A stretch of DNA of 64,000 nucleotides from an uncultured Clostridia bacterium (GTDB lineage: Bacteria; Bacillota; Clostridia; Oscillospirales; Acutalibacteraceae): contig CAKZZL010000035.1 in the NCBI GenBank assembly GCA_937884995.1, positions 62,001 through 126,000 of the forward strand. The letters are read 5' to 3'. Made by a program: the position numbers and the translations under genes. The notes below the pieces were generated by a model. It had not been told where the DNA came from. It ran no database searches and saw only the letters and a list, made by a program, of their open reading frames with translations. Shown here one piece after another: positions 60,137 through 64,000 of the stretch (its first letter is position 1; every line of letters begins with the position of its first letter).

Positions 60137-61176
60137 TGACTGATTTAGTAACAATAGTTATACCGGTTTACAAAACTGAAAAGTATCTTTCCGCCTGTGT
60201 TGATTCGGCACTCATGCAGACATACAAAAACATAGAAATCGTTCTTGTTGATGACGGATCACCTGACAATGCTCCGAAACTCTGTGATGATTTGGCAGAT
60301 AACTACGACTCAATCTCTGTTATCCACAAGGAAAACGGAGGGCTTTCCAGTGCCAGAAACGAAGGCATCAAGGCGGCAAAAGGAAAGTACATAATGTTTT
60401 TGGACTCGGATGACAGATTGCCTCAAGATTTAGTCGAAGATATGCTGAGAATTATTTCCGAAGAAAAATCGGATGCGGTAATCCCAGATTCGTACTATAA
60501 GGTTTATGAAAATAAGGATGATCAGATTCTTTCATATCATTTTACGGAAGAGATGTTTTCTGATGATCCTAAGATTTTTGCACTTGAGATTCTTATACGA
60601 AAAGGCCGTTCTAGAAGGTCTACTTCGGTTTTATATAATTTAGATTTGATAAAAAACAACGATATTCTTTACCCGCTGGGAAGAATCTCTGAGGATTTCT
60701 TCTTTTCGCTTGATTTTTTCTCGGCTGCCGAAAAGATTTCATTGTATAAAAAACCGTCTCTCTTTAACTTGAAAAGGGAAGGCAGTATATCATCTTCATA
60801 TTATGAGAATTTCTTTGATACAGTTTTGGAAATGGACAAGGAAGTTCAGAAATTCATTGCCCGTATTGATAAGGATAAGTACGGCAAATACATCGAAGGC
60901 AGCAGAGAAACTCTTCTTTACAGAAATCTGCTCATATATGTCATCAATGTTATGGGAGCAAAGCAGCATTCATACAAAGAGAGAAAGACCAGATGCATTG
61001 CGATGCTCAAAAATGAGACATTCCAGGAGGCCTTGCACTCTGATGTGGGAACACCGTATTTTGAGGGAAATTTTCAAAAGATATATATGGGCATTTCCCT
61101 TAAACTTATCAAAATGAGAATGTATTCACTTACATGTTTTCTGGCATATATAGCAGCCAGAATAAATACAGTTTGA
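60136..61176 (+). CDS. Glycosyltransferase family 2 (second)
   Basis: A 346-residue GT-A enzyme with TIVIPVYKTEKYLSACVDSA, IVLVDDGSPDNAPKLCD, VIHKENGGLSSARNEGI and MFLDSDDRLP. The N-terminal third is similar to the preceding gene product; the remainder differs, so it probably uses another acceptor. It lies nine bases before the next gene. Confidence 0.93.
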   Translation: MTDLVTIVIPVYKTEKYLSACVDSALMQTYKNIEIVLVDDGSPDNAPKLCDDLADNYDSISVIHKENGGLSSARNEGIKAAKGKYIMFLDSDDRLPQDLVEDMLRIISEEKSDAVIPDSYYKVYENKDDQILSYHFTEEMFSDDPKIFALEILIRKGRSRRSTSVLYNLDLIKNNDILYPLGRISEDFFFSLDFFSAAEKISLYKKPSLFNLKREGSISSSYYENFFDTVLEMDKEVQKFIARIDKDKYGKYIEGSRETLLYRNLLIYVINVMGAKQHSYKERKTRCIAMLKNETFQEALHSDVGTPYFEGNFQKIYMGISLKLIKMRMYSLTCFLAYIAARINTV

Positions 61177-61184
61177 GGTGAATC

Positions 61185-62474
61185 ATGAAGATAATTATTG
61201 TTTCAAATTCACCATGGCGCAACGAAAACAGTTTCGGCAACTCGTTCTCAAATATTTTTGAGGGAATAGATAATCTTGAGATAGCAAACATATACTGCAA
61301 ATACGGTATGCCACAAAATAACTGTGTTTCGCGTTACTTCCAGATTACCGAAAAGTCCCTTATTAATGGTTTCTTAAAAGGAAAAGCCAAAGGGAAAGAG
61401 GTCATTCCTGAGAACACAAAACAAGAGACTGAAGACGGAGAAGTTGCATTTAACAAAATCAAAAAGCACAAGAACATTTTTATGTATTGGGCAAGGGGCC
61501 TTGTATGGAAAATATGCAAGCCCGTATCAAAGGAACTAGTAGAATTTATTGATGACTTTAAGCCTGACCTTCTCTTTATACCGGTTTACTATTCCTATTA
61601 TATTCACGACATTAATGCTTTTATCCTGAAACACTGCAATATACCGGCGCTTGGTTATGTGTCGGATGATGTATATACTTTAAGACAGTTTTCATTCTCA
61701 CCCTTTTTCTGGATTGACAGAATTCTTATGCGGAGGAAAATTGCACGTGTCTTCTCATGGTGCAAGACCGTATACGTAATATCGGATATTCAGAAGAGAG
61801 AGTATTCGGAAATTTTCGGAGATAAGTTTGAAGTTCTGACTAAGTGTGCTGACTTCAGTGATGAAAACAGACCACTGGCAAAGATACACATTCTTCCATA
61901 TAAGATACTCTATGCCGGTAATGTAAGTAAGGGCAGATATAAAATAATTCTTTCACTTGCAAAGACAATAGAAGAAGTCAACAAAGACGGTGTGAAGTTC
62001 TCACTAGATATTTATACCAACACCGCATTAACCGAAAAGCAAAAAAACAAGCTTTCGGCAAACACAGCCACATCTTTGCATCCGCCTGTCGGATACGAGG
62101 AGATTAAAAAGATACAGGAAGAATCAGATATATTACTTCATGCCGAAGCATTTGATCTCAGGGAGAGACTTGCCGTGCATCAGTCATTCTCAACAAAGAT
62201 AGTTGATTATCTGGCATCAAATCGCTGTATACTTGCTATCGGTGACAAATCCTGTTCGTCCATTGATTATTTTATTCAAAATAAATGCGGTGCAGTTGCA
62301 GACAGCAAAGATAAAATCGTGGATGTCCTTTTGGATTTATATAATTATCCAGAGAAAATGGATAACTATCAAAATGCTGCATGGCACAGCGGGAAAATGC
62401 ATCATCAAAGAACTGTTATGCAGAAAAATCTGTATGATAACATAGTTAAAACTGTTGAGGAGACCGGAAGATGA
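61185..62474 (+). CDS. Glycosyltransferase-like protein (GT-B, group 1)
   Basis: A 429-residue GT-B-type protein. It starts IIIVSNSPWRNENSFGNSFS, an N-terminal domain of the WcaI-like kind, with ILYAGNVSKGRYKIILSLAKTI and SDILLHAEAFDLRERLAVHQSFSTKIVDYLA in the donor-binding half. The sequence is more divergent than that of the neighbours and the exact family is uncertain. It overlaps the next gene by four bases. Confidence 0.78.
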   Translation: MKIIIVSNSPWRNENSFGNSFSNIFEGIDNLEIANIYCKYGMPQNNCVSRYFQITEKSLINGFLKGKAKGKEVIPENTKQETEDGEVAFNKIKKHKNIFMYWARGLVWKICKPVSKELVEFIDDFKPDLLFIPVYYSYYIHDINAFILKHCNIPALGYVSDDVYTLRQFSFSPFFWIDRILMRRKIARVFSWCKTVYVISDIQKREYSEIFGDKFEVLTKCADFSDENRPLAKIHILPYKILYAGNVSKGRYKIILSLAKTIEEVNKDGVKFSLDIYTNTALTEKQKNKLSANTATSLHPPVGYEEIKKIQEESDILLHAEAFDLRERLAVHQSFSTKIVDYLASNRCILAIGDKSCSSIDYFIQNKCGAVADSKDKIVDVLLDLYNYPEKMDNYQNAAWHSGKMHHQRTVMQKNLYDNIVKTVEETGR

Positions 62475-63676
62475 AAGTGCTGCAGATAAATGCCGTGAAT
62501 AAACTTTCAAGTACAGGAAGGACCTCCTATGAGATGTCTGAGTATCTCAACTCTCATGGCATAGATTGTTGCGTTTCTTTTTCAAAGGGACCGACGACGG
62601 AGCATTCTTACAGAATAGGTAACAATAGAGATACGAAGGTCCACGGACTTTTTTCAAGACTCAGCGGCAAACAGGGATACTTTTCAAAAAAGGCCACAAA
62701 GGATTTAATTAACTTTATGGATGAATATATGCCGGATATTGTAGTACTGAGAAATCTACACGGTAATTTTATCAATCTTCCGTTATTGTTTGATTATCTG
62801 GCAAAAAAAGATGTAGCAACGGTTGCAGTGTTGCATGACTGCTGGTTCTTTACTGGCAGGTGCTGTCATTATACGAGTGCAGGATGCTATAAATGGCAAA
62901 GCGAATGCAATAACTGTCCGCAGCTTAATAAGTATAATAAAAGCTGGTTTTTTGACAAATCAAGGACTATGCATAAAGATAAAAAAGAGTATTTCTCTTC
63001 TCTTTCAAAACTGGCAGTTGTAGCTGTTTCCAAATGGCTTAGGGATGAGGCAACAAAAGCTCCGGTTTTTGAAAATGCAAAAGAGATAACATATATATAC
63101 AATTGGATTAACACAGATCTGTTTAAGAGTGTTGACAGTGACAATCTCCGAGCAAAGCATAATCTTCAGGATAAAAAAGTGCTACTCGCAGTTGCTGCCT
63201 CATGGAGCAGTGAAAAGGGGCTTGATACAGTCAAAGAAATTGGTGATAGGCTCAATGAAAACCAAAGAATGATTCTCATTGGCAGACTTCCTGAAGGCAC
63301 ACTGCTCTCCGACAGAGTAATAAATATAGCTCCCACCGAGAGTGCTGAAGAACTTGTAAAGTATTATTCAATGGCAGATGTGTTTATCCAGCCATCTCTA
63401 GAAGAAACATTCGGAAAAGTTTCAGCTGAAGCTCTGTCTTGCGGAACGCCTGTTGTCTGCTTTGATTCAACAGCCAGCCCGGAACTGATAGGTGACAACT
63501 GCGGAGCTGTCAGCAAAGTCGGCGATATAGAAGGTATGCTTGAAAACATTAATTCAATACTCTCAAAGGATAAAGCAGAGTATTCGGCAGACTGCCGTGC
63601 ATTTGTCGAAGAAAACTTCAGTATGGAAAAGAACTTGATTAAATATACGGAGCTTTTTGACAGGCTCACAGGATAA
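62471..63676 (+). CDS. Glycosyltransferase family 4, tandem copy 1
   Basis: A 401-residue GT-B enzyme. The N-terminal KVLQINAVNKLSSTGRTSYE and HDCWFFTGRCCHYTSAGCYKW, and the C-terminal AAWSSEKGLDTVKEI and ADVFIQPSLEETFGKVSAEALSCGTPVVCF, match group 1 transferases such as WcaL-like enzymes. The Cys-rich segment CCHYTSAGCYKWQSECNNC resembles a structural zinc site. About half of its first 104 residues equal those of the next gene product. Confidence 0.92.
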   Translation: MKVLQINAVNKLSSTGRTSYEMSEYLNSHGIDCCVSFSKGPTTEHSYRIGNNRDTKVHGLFSRLSGKQGYFSKKATKDLINFMDEYMPDIVVLRNLHGNFINLPLLFDYLAKKDVATVAVLHDCWFFTGRCCHYTSAGCYKWQSECNNCPQLNKYNKSWFFDKSRTMHKDKKEYFSSLSKLAVVAVSKWLRDEATKAPVFENAKEITYIYNWINTDLFKSVDSDNLRAKHNLQDKKVLLAVAASWSSEKGLDTVKEIGDRLNENQRMILIGRLPEGTLLSDRVINIAPTESAEELVKYYSMADVFIQPSLEETFGKVSAEALSCGTPVVCFDSTASPELIGDNCGAVSKVGDIEGMLENINSILSKDKAEYSADCRAFVEENFSMEKNLIKYTELFDRLTG

Positions 63677-63688
63677 AGGGTGTAACAT

Positions 63689-64000
63689 TTGAAAGTCTTA
63701 CAGATAAACGCTGTATACAAAAGGTTTTCTACAGGCCTTAGCGTTATGCAACTGAATGAAGACCTGAATAGTATGGGCGTGGAATCATTTGCGGCTGTAT
63801 CACGTTCCTATGGCAGCGAGGGAGTTTATCTTATCGGTAATGAAAAGTCAATTAAGCTGCATGGTCTTTTATCAAGGCTCAGTGGTAAGCAGGCATATTT
63901 TTCAAAAGGCAACACAAAGAAACTGATTGAACATATCGAAAAACTTCAGCCGGATATAGTCCATCTGCACAACCTGCATGCCAATTACATAAACCTGCCG
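63689..64000 (+). CDS. Glycosyltransferase family 4, tandem copy 2 (runs off the window)
   Basis: From TTG 63689 (after AAAGGG, 9-12 bases upstream) the open frame of 104 codons to the window edge reads KVLQINAVYKRFSTG, GLLSRLSGKQAYFSKGNTK and PDIVHLHNLHANYINLP. It aligns without gaps to the N-terminus of the preceding gene product, with 56 of 104 positions equal. The gene is therefore a recent or moderately old tandem duplicate, and the polysaccharide cluster continues past the window. Confidence 0.9.
   Translation, partial: MKVLQINAVYKRFSTGLSVMQLNEDLNSMGVESFAAVSRSYGSEGVYLIGNEKSIKLHGLLSRLSGKQAYFSKGNTKKLIEHIEKLQPDIVHLHNLHANYINLP

Noticed and set aside
1..64000. CRISPR arrays, insertion sequences, prophage genes, rRNA genes
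   Set aside because: I found no regularly spaced repeats, transposase or phage structural genes, and no rRNA sequence.

Overview
The window is a stretch of low-GC Bacillota chromosome, most likely a strictly anaerobic gut-type clostridium. The evidence is purine-rich Shine-Dalgarno sites, frequent GTG and TTG starts, TTGACA/TATAAT promoters with 16-18 bp spacers, a bifurcating-type [FeFe] hydrogenase operon and several glycan-degrading enzymes. No genus can be named from the sequence alone.

Layout. 1-1060 is a decayed accessory edge: a small gene, a DUF4160 gene broken by an amber codon, and the 3' half of a tRNA-Trp gene with its terminator, as left by an integrated element. 1068-6500 holds an exported alpha/beta-hydrolase-like surface protein, an M32 carboxypeptidase, a YbaK/ProX-type deacylase and an MgtC-family membrane protein behind a possible attenuator. 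6674-14872 is a ten-gene hydrogenase operon. It encodes HydC, HydB, HydA and a 2Fe-2S protein, plus a second H-cluster protein of putative sensory type, two DRTGG proteins, two GHKL ATPases and a PHP protein. 14990-16968 holds a ThrH-like phosphatase and a flavin oxidoreductase.

17051-18120 is the most unusual part: a strong promoter, a structured RNA of about 460 nt whose two ends pair, and then a small four-helix membrane protein that looks like OapA, the partner of OLE RNA. I infer an OLE-type RNA/OapA locus.

18498-24934 holds a beta-CASP nuclease, a PAP2 phosphatase, a CAT-anticodon tRNA (probably Ile2), an E2-like acyltransferase and an Rrf2 regulator-TcdA-phosphoesterase operon. 24981-33859 (minus) is a glycan operon with phosphoesterase, GH4, PfkB kinase, GH38, GPH transporter and a zinc-ribbon membrane protein. 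33966-45894 holds a PrsA-like foldase, a ROK sugar kinase, a Cache-GGDEF-EAL protein, GH36, phosphohexomutase, an Nfu-like protein and a second GH38. 45951-53071 holds DUF1846, an AI-2E family exporter, a split chromate transporter, an EamA transporter, PurA and a cohesin-like surface protein.

53280-64000 is the start of a polysaccharide cluster that runs off the window: initiating sugar phosphotransferase, HpcH-type aldolase, 2-hydroxyacid dehydrogenase, UDP-HexNAc dehydrogenase and 4-epimerase, and at least six glycosyltransferases. It probably makes a surface glycan containing an N-acetylhexosaminuronic acid.
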